Assembly: GCA_946615785.1 (NCBI GenBank)
Contig: CAMOIA010000114.1
Span: 1-5,620, forward strand
Direction: 5' to 3'
Length of the DNA: 5,620 bases
DNA from: an uncultured Clostridia bacterium
GTDB lineage: Bacteria; Bacillota; Clostridia; Christensenellales; Aristaeellaceae
Shown here: one piece after another, positions 1 through 5,620 of the stretch
How the letters are laid out: every line of letters begins with the position of its first letter
How positions within the stretch are numbered: the first letter of the stretch is position 1
Made by a program: the position numbers and the translations under genes
The notes under the pieces: generated by a model
Seen by the model: the letters and a program-made list of their open reading frames with translations, nothing else
What the model was told of the DNA's origin: nothing
Databases searched by the model: none

Positions 1-345
1 CAGCTCTTCGATCCGGTCCGCCGTGCGCCTGCACTGCCACACGATTGCGTTGTGGACGCACTGACCGGTTTTCCGGTCCCAGACGAGGGTGGTTTCCCGC
101 TGGTTCGTGATGCCGATGCCCGCGATTTCCGACGCGTCGATGCCGCCCTTGCGCACACAGGCGCGCATGGCTTCGATCTGCGTCTGCAGAATGTCGGCGG
201 GGTCGTGCTCCACCCAGCCGGGCTTGGGATAATGCTGCGTAAATTCGAGCGACGCCTGGGCGATGATGGCGCCTTCAAAGGTGAAGAGGATCGCCCTTGA
301 GCTCGTCGTGCCCTGGTCGAGCGCCATCAGATACCGTTTGTTCAT
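1..345 (-). CDS. glpK: Glycerol kinase, N-terminal part (3' end outside window)
   Basis: Glycerol kinase of the FGGY carbohydrate kinase family, a cytosolic enzyme that phosphorylates glycerol with ATP to sn-glycerol 3-phosphate. Only the first 115 residues are present, against about 500 for the family; the rest lies beyond the left edge. The N-terminal FGGY domain is clear: [15 protein letters not shown] (residues 7-21) holds the phosphate-binding loop with Asp10; [11 protein letters not shown] follows at 39-49; [13 protein letters not shown] (78-90) contains Arg83 and Glu84, which bind glycerol in the E. coli enzyme; [13 protein letters not shown] (99-111) contains Trp103 of the glycerol pocket. 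All the key N-terminal residues are kept at E. coli numbering, so the fragment looks functional. The ATG at 345-343 is preceded by an AAAGGAG ribosome site. It starts 36 nt after the stop of the propeller gene on the same strand. No cre-like site or separate promoter was found nearby. Regulatory sites later in the protein cannot be judged. Confidence 0.96.
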   Translation of the reverse strand, partial: MNKRYLMALDQGTTSSRAILFTFEGAIIAQASLEFTQHYPKPGWVEHDPADILQTQIEAMRACVRKGGIDASEIAGIGITNQRETTLVWDRKTGQCVHNAIVWQCRRTADRIEEL

Positions 346-355
346 GCCTGCAGGA

Positions 356-362
356 CTCCTTT
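356..362 (-). promoter_or_regulatory. Ribosome binding site of glpK
   Basis: Minus-strand AAAGGAG lies 10 nt before the ATG at 345. It fixes the glpK start. The site sits in the loop of a small possible hairpin: GGAC (371-368) can pair with GTCC (356-353), or alternatively GCAGG (379-375) with CCTGC (354-350). These stems are short and may have no effect. Confidence 0.75.
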
Positions 363-381
363 TCTCTGTCCATCCCTGCTT

Positions 382-3012
382 TTACTGAATCTTGAAGCAG
401 TACATCTTCGGGGTTTTGGAGCAGGTGCCGATCAGGTAATAGTTTTTGTACACGGCCGGGCTCGCTTCGATTCTGCCGTCGACCGTCGTTGTGCTGTTCA
501 GGTAGCCTGTCAGGCCGTCCAGGAAATAGATATTGCCTGCGCTGTCCGCGGCGATGATCCAGCCGTTGCCGCTCTCGTTGTAGACGGCGACGGGGGAGGA
601 CTGGGATTCCTCCATGGCGAACTCCCAAACAAGGTGTCCGTCTTCCTTGCTGAGCGCCACCAGCCTGGAGCCGCCCTCCTGAACCCTATTCACCGTGAAG
701 AAGACAAGACTGGAAAGATCGTTCTGACCAACCACGGGGCTGGCCTTGCAGCCGGAGGTCTCGTTTTTCGTATCCCGCTCGCACATAATTTCATAATGCC
801 AGATTTCCTCGCCGCTGAGCGCGTCCAGGCGGCGGATGGTGACGGGGTCGTTTTTGCCAAGGCGGGCAAAGGCGGTGTTGCCGGTGTACAGATCGATGCC
901 GCCGTCGGTTTCGTCCAGGGCGATCGCGGCGTCGGTATTGTCGCCGGCGTCGAAGGCCCAGACGGATTTCATGGTGTTCGTATCCACGCAGCGGATGATG
1001 CCGTAGCCGTCCGCGGTGTACACATAGGTGTTGTACATGGCGATGGCGCTTTCAATGGTGGTGCGCGCCTCTTTTTCGCCCCGGGCGAGGCTGCGCTGAT
1101 ACACCATCTGCGGGCTCACGGTCAGGGTCGGGTTTTCATCCTTGTATTTGAAATTGGTGCCCAGGTCGACGGCGTACAGAAGGCCATTTTCACCCGCGAC
1201 CAGCATGGCTTCCTGACCGTCGCGGTGCACGAACAGGGAGCAGCCGTCGAAAGCGCCGTTGCTGGAATACTGCTTCTGGTTAGAGGTCGAACGGCCGTTG
1301 ATGAAGTAGAGCTGTTTCTGATCCAGCAGGGAATAAAGATAATACCCGATCGCGCCGGTCTTGTCCGGAAGCTTTGAAATGGCCTGCCCGAAGGAAATGA
1401 TGGGCTCGCCCTCGGTCTGCACGGAAACGCTTCCGCGCATGGGGTATTTGATGTTGATCGGATCGCGGGACGCCTCGCCCGTGGTCAGATTGATGAAATA
1501 GACCCTTCCGTCCTGACCGCTGAAAATGACCTCGCGCATGGACGTTTCGCTCTTGCAGCTGTCCTTCAGGTTCATCATCATGCGGATTTCCCGGGGCCAT
1601 TTGACGATCGCGGGCTGGTTGTTCCAGCCGACGCCGTAAAGCGTGCCCGCGTCTGCGGTCCTCAGGCCGCTGAGATCGTATTCCCAGAAGGGAGTAAGGG
1701 TTCTTTCGTGCACTTCGGTCGTGCCGAAGGCCGCGTTCTGGCGCATGTTATCGCCCCGGAAGGTGTGAACGCCGGTCGCGGCAAAGGTATACGCACCGGT
1801 TTCCTGCATCACAAGGGGAATGGTGCGCAGGTAATCGTTCTGGACTTTTCCGGCAGAGGAATAGACCTCTTCCGCCAGGCCGAGCGCGGAAGGCTGCGAC
1901 CCTTCCGCGGCGCTTGCCGTGAGCGGAGCGGGCGTGGGGACGGGCGTGGGTTCGGACTTTGCAAGCGCTTCCTGCCTGATAGACTCCGGCACGGGCGACG
2001 GCGTGGCGGCCGTTTCCGCGCTGGCGGCGGGCGCCTGCGTGACGGCCGTTTCCGTGCTTTGCGCGTCAGGCGCCTGTGTGAAGGGCGCCTGTGTTTCGGC
2101 GCTGGCCGCGGCGGGCGCAGCAGTCGCTACGGCAGCATAGGAAACGATGGCCGTGGTCTGCGGGGCGGCGCTTTCAGCGGCCGCAGGCGCGTCGGTCGGC
2201 AAAGGCCTTTCGGTTACGGGCGCGGGCGCGGCAGTCACCGGCACGGCTGTCACAAGCGCCTGGGGGGCCTGGGTGCCGGCGGCGGAGAGGGCCTGCGTCG
2301 GCAGGAGCGAGGGGGTCGGCGCGGGCTCTGCCGTCGGCGCAAGGACGGTCAGAGACACCGTTTTTGACGAATTGATCCAGTTGCCGTTCGCATCCAGGGC
2401 GGAGGCATAGATCAGGCCCTCATAGGGCTCCTGGAAAAGGACCGTAATGGTCCAGATGGCCATGGTGGTGTCCTCGGGGTTGTTGCGGACCGGCGTGCCG
2501 TCCAGCGCATTCCCGCTTTCCGTCAGCAGGCGAACGCTCTTTGCCTGCGGGGACGTGGTGATGGTAAAGGGAACCCTGCTTTCCGCGGTGTAATACGCGG
2601 AACTGGTTTTGAACTCGATCACCTCGACCGAAGCGGTTCCTTCGCCGCGGCCGATCAGGCGGCTGACCTGCTTTTTGATCGGGCTGTTCTCAGGCAGGAA
2701 AAGATAGCCTGCCACGAGCAGCAAAACGACGCCGAGCGCGATGAGGATGAAGGGCACCACGCTGCGCTTTTCCGGCGGCAGGTCTTCATAGCGGTCGTCG
2801 TAGCGGCTGTCGTTCCTGCGCCGCTGCTGCGCGCCCGAAGCCCTTGCGTAGTCATCGCTGCTTCGGTCGCTGCGCCTGTGCCGTACCTGTGAAGCATTTC
2901 CGTAATTCTGAACGGGAACCGCGTTTTCCCGGCGGACCGTTTCGTTTCCTTTGATGATCTGGTCGGATGTATGTTCTGTATACCTTGGATCGAAATCGCT
3001 GCGGTTGCTCAA
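382..3012 (-). CDS. Membrane-anchored PQQ-binding-like beta-propeller protein
   Basis: An 876-residue protein of unknown function. Domains in order: residues 1-84, a disordered polar tail with about 15 Arg and a similar number of Asp/Glu, probably cytoplasmic; 85-106, one transmembrane helix (VVPFILIALGVVLLLVAGY core); about 129-225, a beta-rich, possibly Ig-like domain; about 226-375, a Pro/Ala/Thr/Glu linker; about 409-876, a propeller. Blade-like repeats are GRVYFINLTTGE (502-513), GLLYAVDLGT (610-619), CVDTNTMKSVWAFDAG (675-690), RRLDALSGEEIWHYEI (727-742), LVALSKEDGHLVWEF (784-798) and GNIYFLDGLTGYL (826-838), matching the PQQ-like pattern of aromatic-Leu-Asp, Thr/Ser-Gly, then Trp. Such propellers often act as binding scaffolds, and I see no evidence that it is a PQQ dehydrogenase. 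The start is TTG at 3012, 8 nt after AGGAGG; the ATG at 3123 lies upstream of the promoter, so the longer frame is unlikely. The propeller is taken to face outside by inference, since both flanks of the helix carry positive charges. glpK follows after 36 nt. Confidence 0.85.
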   Translation of the reverse strand: MSNRSDFDPRYTEHTSDQIIKGNETVRRENAVPVQNYGNASQVRHRRSDRSSDDYARASGAQQRRRNDSRYDDRYEDLPPEKRSVVPFILIALGVVLLLVAGYLFLPENSPIKKQVSRLIGRGEGTASVEVIEFKTSSAYYTAESRVPFTITTSPQAKSVRLLTESGNALDGTPVRNNPEDTTMAIWTITVLFQEPYEGLIYASALDANGNWINSSKTVSLTVLAPTAEPAPTPSLLPTQALSAAGTQAPQALVTAVPVTAAPAPVTERPLPTDAPAAAESAAPQTTAIVSYAAVATAAPAAASAETQAPFTQAPDAQSTETAVTQAPAASAETAATPSPVPESIRQEALAKSEPTPVPTPAPLTASAAEGSQPSALGLAEEVYSSAGKVQNDYLRTIPLVMQETGAYTFAATGVHTFRGDNMRQNAAFGTTEVHERTLTPFWEYDLSGLRTADAGTLYGVGWNNQPAIVKWPREIRMMMNLKDSCKSETSMREVIFSGQDGRVYFINLTTGEASRDPINIKYPMRGSVSVQTEGEPIISFGQAISKLPDKTGAIGYYLYSLLDQKQLYFINGRSTSNQKQYSSNGAFDGCSLFVHRDGQEAMLVAGENGLLYAVDLGTNFKYKDENPTLTVSPQMVYQRSLARGEKEARTTIESAIAMYNTYVYTADGYGIIRCVDTNTMKSVWAFDAGDNTDAAIALDETDGGIDLYTGNTAFARLGKNDPVTIRRLDALSGEEIWHYEIMCERDTKNETSGCKASPVVGQNDLSSLVFFTVNRVQEGGSRLVALSKEDGHLVWEFAMEESQSSPVAVYNESGNGWIIAADSAGNIYFLDGLTGYLNSTTTVDGRIEASPAVYKNYYLIGTCSKTPKMYCFKIQ
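1888..2337 (-). repeat. Low-complexity Pro/Ala/Thr linker coding region with TQAP repeats
   Basis: This part of the propeller gene encodes roughly residues 226-375, almost wholly Ala, Pro, Thr, Ser, Gln and Glu. The tetrapeptide TQAP occurs four times (residues 247-250, 307-310, 312-315 and 325-328). At DNA level a GGCGCCTG core is seen on the plus strand at 2030, 2069 and 2084. It resembles flexible spacers that hold a surface domain away from the membrane or through the cell wall. The repeats are irregular, not a clean tandem array, but could still vary in length between strains. Confidence 0.8.
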
Positions 3013-3020
3013 GGCTGAAT

Positions 3021-3026
3021 CCTCCT
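3021..3026 (-). promoter_or_regulatory. Ribosome binding site deciding the TTG start of the propeller gene
   Basis: A perfect minus-strand AGGAGG lies 8 nt before TTG at 3012-3010. Neither the in-frame ATG at 3123 nor other upstream codons have a comparable site. With the promoter at 3049-3077, this settles the start and gives a leader of about 30 nt. Confidence 0.85.
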
Positions 3027-3048
3027 GACGACAAACTTCAACAGATTG

Positions 3049-3077
3049 ATTATACCAAAATATGCCATGGATGACAA
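3049..3077 (-). promoter_or_regulatory. Sigma-A-type promoter of the propeller gene
   Basis: On the minus strand, TTGTCA (3077-3072) is followed by a 17-nt spacer and a perfect TATAAT (3054-3049). TGG directly before the -10 makes it an extended -10. Five of six -35 bases and all -10 bases match consensus, so this should be a strong housekeeping promoter. Expected transcription start is near 3042. It probably also drives glpK by read-through, as no terminator is visible between the two genes. Confidence 0.85.
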
Positions 3078-3133
3078 GCGGATAGACAGCCAATTGATTC
3101 AAACGATTCGTAAACTCTGCCATGTCCGTCTTC

Positions 3134-3162
3134 TTCCATGCGGCATAAGAATGTGCTATAAT
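3134..3162 (+). promoter_or_regulatory. Extended -10 promoter of the lipoprotein gene
   Basis: A perfect TATAAT at 3157-3162 is preceded by TGC (3154-3156), giving an extended -10. The -35 is poor: TTCCAT at 3134-3139 with a 17-nt spacer, or CTTCCA at 3133-3138 with 18 nt. The extended -10 probably compensates, or an activator helps. Expected start is near 3169, leaving only about 15 nt before the GTG. It points away from the minus-strand promoter, the two -10 elements being about 100 bp apart. Confidence 0.7.
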
Positions 3163-3171
3163 CCGAAATGA

Positions 3172-3181
3172 AAAGGAAAGG
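3172..3181 (+). promoter_or_regulatory. Ribosome binding site of the lipoprotein gene
   Basis: AAAGGAAAGG ends 2 nt before GTG at 3184; its AAAGGA part (3172-3177) is 6 nt away. This favours the GTG start. An in-frame ATG at 3196 has only GAGG at 3 nt, a worse spacing. Either start leaves the signal peptide intact. Confidence 0.6.
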
Positions 3182-3183
3182 CG

Positions 3184-4011
3184 GTGACGAGGTTGATGAG
3201 CAAACGATGCCTGCTTGCGTCCGTTCTGTGTCTGGCGCTTTTCGCGTCCGGCTGCGCGCCGGAGGCGGACCCGAAGAAGGAAAGTGAGACGGCGGCGGTG
3301 CGCCCGGCCGCGACGCAGGCGGGCGGGTCGCCTGAAGAGCTGCTGGGGCTTTCAAGCGTGCTGGAACCTTACCGCGCTGTGCTTGAGAGGGTTCCGCCGG
3401 ACGCGGCGAGCATGGCGTACCGGATCCCGCAGGAAATCTTCGCGCAGGCCGGGAAGGATCTTTCCCTGTATGGGTATACGGAAGATCAAGGCCTTCTTAC
3501 CTGCGATTTGAGCGTCTCGAACGTGAATGCCTATTGGGTGAGCGGAATGAACGAGGCGAAGGCGACCATGACGCCGGAGGAAATGAAAGAGGACGTGAAC
3601 GGCGACGGCGACATGGATACCACATTGATGGGGGACTGGGAACACAAGGGCGGCGGAACGTATACCCGCACGGTGTCCTATGCCTTCAGGGAGGATTTTT
3701 CGTCCGGCAGCGCGGCGCTTGAGACGGCGCTCAACGGCGCTGTGAGCAGCCGGGAGCGCTTCCGGTTTGCCGTGGAAAACGGCGTCTTCCGTTTTCTGGA
3801 TATGACGTATACGGCGACGGGCTTTGACGAGGACGGCGAAGTGACCGGGCAGGGGTGGCTGATCGCCTTTGGCGTATTTGAAAGGAACAGCCTTCAGGTG
3901 GTCGAATACCCGTCCTCAGAGCCCCTTGAAACAGGCGATGAAGGGCTGTCCGCGCTTCGCGTCGAGGATTTCCTTTCAAGGCCCGGTGCGGTGCAGGTCA
4001 CCGTCCCCTGA
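3184..4011 (+). CDS. Putative secreted lipoprotein of unknown function
   Basis: A 275-residue protein that I do not recognise. The N-terminus is a lipoprotein signal peptide: basic MTRLMSKR, a hydrophobic stretch LLASVLCLALFA, then the lipobox ASGC with Cys24 as the lipid-attachment residue. Residues 25-50 are a charged, Ala-rich spacer. The mature part (about 51-275) is mixed beta-like and hydrophilic, with several TYT/SYAF/FRF strands in the second half. At 137-145 the segment DVNGDGDMD matches the first positions of an EF-hand or dockerin-type calcium loop (Asp1, Asn3, Asp5, Gly6), but position 12 is Leu instead of Asp/Glu, so calcium binding is uncertain. No second such loop and no catalytic motif were seen. 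It should be anchored on the outer face of the membrane. It is transcribed divergently from the propeller gene and convergently with htpG. The start is GTG at 3184, with ATG at 3196 as alternative. Confidence 0.85.
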   Translation: MTRLMSKRCLLASVLCLALFASGCAPEADPKKESETAAVRPAATQAGGSPEELLGLSSVLEPYRAVLERVPPDAASMAYRIPQEIFAQAGKDLSLYGYTEDQGLLTCDLSVSNVNAYWVSGMNEAKATMTPEEMKEDVNGDGDMDTTLMGDWEHKGGGTYTRTVSYAFREDFSSGSAALETALNGAVSSRERFRFAVENGVFRFLDMTYTATGFDEDGEVTGQGWLIAFGVFERNSLQVVEYPSSEPLETGDEGLSALRVEDFLSRPGAVQVTVP

Positions 4012-4021
4012 TCATGATCCA

Positions 4022-4061
4022 TGCAAACAAACGCGGGCAGTCCCGAAGGGGGCTGCCCGCG
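4022..4061 (-). terminator. Intrinsic terminator of htpG, possibly bidirectional
   Basis: In the 64-bp gap between convergent genes, CGCGGGCAG (4032-4040) pairs with CTGCCCGCG (4053-4061). The stem extends inward by CCC/GGG (4042-4044 with 4049-4051) to a four-base loop. On the minus strand the hairpin is followed by the T-rich TTTGTTTG (4031-4024), so it suits htpG, ending 15 nt after its stop codon. On the plus strand the hairpin is equally stable but is followed by CTGCATAAAAATGC with no T run, so termination of the lipoprotein gene there is less certain. Confidence 0.85.
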
Positions 4062-4075
4062 CTGCATAAAAATGC

Positions 4076-5620
4076 TTATTCTGCGGTCTGAGCGTTTTCG
4101 TCTTCGACGCCCGCGAGCCTTGCGGCAAGCTCGTTCGAGCGCTCCAGGAATTTGCGCAGGTCTTCCGCTTCCAGGGGACGGGAGGACATTCTGGCCACGT
4201 CGAAGAGATGCTGCGCCAGCATTTTTTTCAAATTGCCGTCCTCAAGCGTTTTCAGCTTCCGGATCGTGGGGCACTGGCGGTTGAGGACCAGGGTGTATTT
4301 GGCCGGGAAGCCGAAGTCCTGCCCGTAAATGCTGCTCAGCTCCTTGTAGCGGCGCATCTGCTCGTCCTCAAGCAGCATCAGCGGCAGGGTGTGGTCGGCG
4401 AGCGCTTCGGTTTTCACTTCCAGCTTGTCGTCCCCGGTGGCTTCACGGAACAGGCTCTCAAAGTCTTCCGCCTTCAGGTCCGCGCCTTCTCCGCCTTCTT
4501 CGGTAAGGCCGTCGATCGCCGCGTCGACGCGGGTGAAGGTCATGCCGTCAAGGCCGCCCTCGTATTCAAGGAACGACATGAAATTCAGGTCGACCAGGGT
4601 GTCCATGACCACCACGTCGATCCCGCGGTCGGTGTAGAGCTTGATCTGGGCGGCCTGCCGGTTCGCTTCGGTAGTGTAGTAAATCTTTTTCTCAGCCTTC
4701 CCGCCGTTCCTGGCTTTGTATTCTTCCACGGTCAGGTACTGTCCGTCCGTGGTCTTGAACAGCAGGCTTTCCTTCACCTGGTCGAAGAATTTCACGTCTT
4801 TGTAGCAGCCGAATTTCACAAAGGGATGAATGTCGTCCCAATACCCTTCATATTCGTTCCTTGCGTCCTTGAAGAGGGAATTGAGCTTGTCCGCGACCTT
4901 TTTGGTGATGTGCGCGGAGAGCTTTTTGACGTAGCCGTCGTTCTGCAGGAAGGAGCGGGACACGTTCAGGGGCAGGTCCGGACAGTCGATGACGCCCTTG
5001 AGCAGCATCAGGAATTCCGGAATCACTTCCTTGATGTTGTCCGCCACGAACACCTGGCGGTTAAACAGCTTGATCTGCCCGTCCTGCCCGCCGAAATCCT
5101 TGCGGATCTTGGGGAAATACAGGATGCCCTTCAGGTTGAAGGGATAGTCCACGTTCAAATGGATCCAGAAAAGCGGCTCCTCGAAGGTGTGGAAGAGGCG
5201 GCGGTAGGTTTCCTTGTATTCGTCGTCCGTGCAGTCCTTCGGCTTTTTGAGCCAGAGGGGGGATACGTCGTTGATGGGCTTTTCCTTCGGCGGCTCCACG
5301 TCCTTGACTTCAGGTTCGGCGCCTTCGTCCGCTTTCTTTTCGTCTTCCGCTTTTTCCTTGTCTTCTTCCGCCTTGGCGGAGAGGTCCTCAAGGTAAATTG
5401 GCACGTTCATGTACCCGCAGTATTTTTCCAGCACTTCCCGCACGCGGTACCCGTCCAGAAACTCCTTTTCGTCCTCCATGATGTGCAGAACCACGGTGGT
5501 GCCGCGCTCTTTCCTTCCGCCTTCCGACATTTCAAAGGTCATGCCGTCCTCGCTCTCCCAGATCACGGGCGAAGCGCCTTCTTCAAAGGAGAGGGTGTCG
5601 ATGGTCACGCGGTCGGCGGT
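4076..5620 (-). CDS. htpG: Chaperone protein HtpG (bacterial Hsp90), N-terminus outside window
   Basis: Cytosolic dimeric ATP-dependent chaperone that refolds and remodels client proteins. The window holds 514 residues plus the stop; the frame stays open to the right edge, starting at TADRVTID, equivalent to about residue 133 of E. coli HtpG. The Bergerat ATPase motifs (NASDA, DNGVGM, GQFGVGFYS) are therefore outside. Visible parts: the end of the N-domain with RGTTVVLH; an acidic/Lys-rich linker (5389-5279); the middle domain, starting PINDVSPLW and containing DLPLNVSRSFLQND, whose Arg (codon 4957-4955) and Gln (4945-4943) match the catalytic Arg380/Gln384 of yeast Hsp90; and the C-terminal dimerisation domain (from about DHTLPLMLLEDEQM to FLERSNELAARLA) with a short acidic tail. 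There is no MEEVD, as expected in bacteria. The apparent start at 5608 is an internal GTG valine. The gene converges on the lipoprotein gene and ends at a terminator. Confidence 0.97.
   Translation of the reverse strand, partial: TADRVTIDTLSFEEGASPVIWESEDGMTFEMSEGGRKERGTTVVLHIMEDEKEFLDGYRVREVLEKYCGYMNVPIYLEDLSAKAEEDKEKAEDEKKADEGAEPEVKDVEPPKEKPINDVSPLWLKKPKDCTDDEYKETYRRLFHTFEEPLFWIHLNVDYPFNLKGILYFPKIRKDFGGQDGQIKLFNRQVFVADNIKEVIPEFLMLLKGVIDCPDLPLNVSRSFLQNDGYVKKLSAHITKKVADKLNSLFKDARNEYEGYWDDIHPFVKFGCYKDVKFFDQVKESLLFKTTDGQYLTVEEYKARNGGKAEKKIYYTTEANRQAAQIKLYTDRGIDVVVMDTLVDLNFMSFLEYEGGLDGMTFTRVDAAIDGLTEEGGEGADLKAEDFESLFREATGDDKLEVKTEALADHTLPLMLLEDEQMRRYKELSSIYGQDFGFPAKYTLVLNRQCPTIRKLKTLEDGNLKKMLAQHLFDVARMSSRPLEAEDLRKFLERSNELAARLAGVEDENAQTAE

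Noticed and set aside
634..1377. Long plus-strand open frame of 247 codons opposite the propeller gene
   Set aside because: It lies fully antisense to a well-supported coding region, has no convincing ribosome site, and its Gly/Val/Ala-rich product is typical of a frame opposite GC-rich third positions.
1708..2410. Several overlapping plus-strand frames rich in Gly, Arg and Ala
   Set aside because: They are shadows of the low-complexity Pro/Ala/Thr linker on the minus strand; the composition follows from GC-rich codons read in reverse.
382..3012. Reading the propeller protein as a PQQ-dependent dehydrogenase
   Set aside because: Only blade-like repeats are visible, without recognisable enzyme-specific motifs or a cytochrome c domain; such repeats are common in non-enzymatic scaffold proteins.
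3090..3115. Possible catabolite repression (cre) site around the CG in GAATCGTTTGAATC (minus strand)
   Set aside because: Most fixed bases of the cre consensus mismatch on both arms, so the resemblance is only superficial.
3013..3123. N-terminal extension of the propeller protein to ATG 3123
   Set aside because: The extension contains the promoter and would start upstream of the predicted transcript; TTG at 3012 has a perfect ribosome site.
3063..3124. TGCCATG repeated at 3063-3069 and 3118-3124
   Set aside because: A 7-bp repeat 55 bp apart, lying at different places relative to the two promoters, is too weak to call an operator.
3168..3290. ATG at 3168 starting a short plus-strand frame at the predicted transcription start
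   Set aside because: It is out of frame with the lipoprotein gene, would be leaderless, and encodes about 40 residues with no recognisable feature.
4010..4019. Palindrome GATCATGATC overlapping the lipoprotein stop codon
   Set aside because: It is a short 10-bp palindrome with no loop, next to a far stronger terminator hairpin; probably chance.

Overview
This GC-rich window reads as chromosomal DNA of a Firmicute, most likely a high-GC member of the Clostridia (gut or rumen type). The best taxonomic clue is the HtpG, whose middle domain carries clostridial-style stretches (PINDVSPLWLKKP, DYPFNLKGILYFPK) rather than the enterobacterial form. Shine-Dalgarno sequences are AGGAGG-like, promoters are sigma-A-like with extended -10 elements, and GTG/TTG starts are used. 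I cannot name a genus.

Layout. (1) Positions 1-345, minus strand: the first 115 codons of glycerol kinase (glpK), running off the left edge. (2) 382-3012, minus: an 876-residue membrane-anchored protein with a disordered charged cytoplasmic tail, one transmembrane helix, a small beta-rich domain, a Pro/Ala/Thr linker and a C-terminal PQQ-binding-like (WD40-like) beta-propeller. It lies 36 nt upstream of glpK on the same strand, with no evident terminator between them, so the two may be co-transcribed. (3) 3013-3183: a divergent intergenic region with two promoters, each with a perfect TATAAT and an upstream TG. (4) 3184-4011, plus: an unrecognised 275-residue lipoprotein with an Asp/Asn-rich loop resembling a calcium-binding loop. 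(5) 4012-4075: a convergent intergenic region with a strong hairpin terminator whose T-rich tail serves the minus strand. (6) 4076-5620, minus: the C-terminal 514 codons of htpG (bacterial Hsp90), lacking about 130 N-terminal residues beyond the right edge.

How they work together. glpK (glycerol to glycerol-3-phosphate) and htpG (cytosolic chaperone) are housekeeping genes. The middle pair, a tethered propeller protein and a divergent lipoprotein, is the only poorly described part, and both should act at the outer face of the membrane. A shared cell-envelope role is an inference from topology and the shared intergenic region; nothing in the sequence proves it. I saw no mobile element, CRISPR array, tRNA or rRNA, and no clear evidence of a new multi-gene system.
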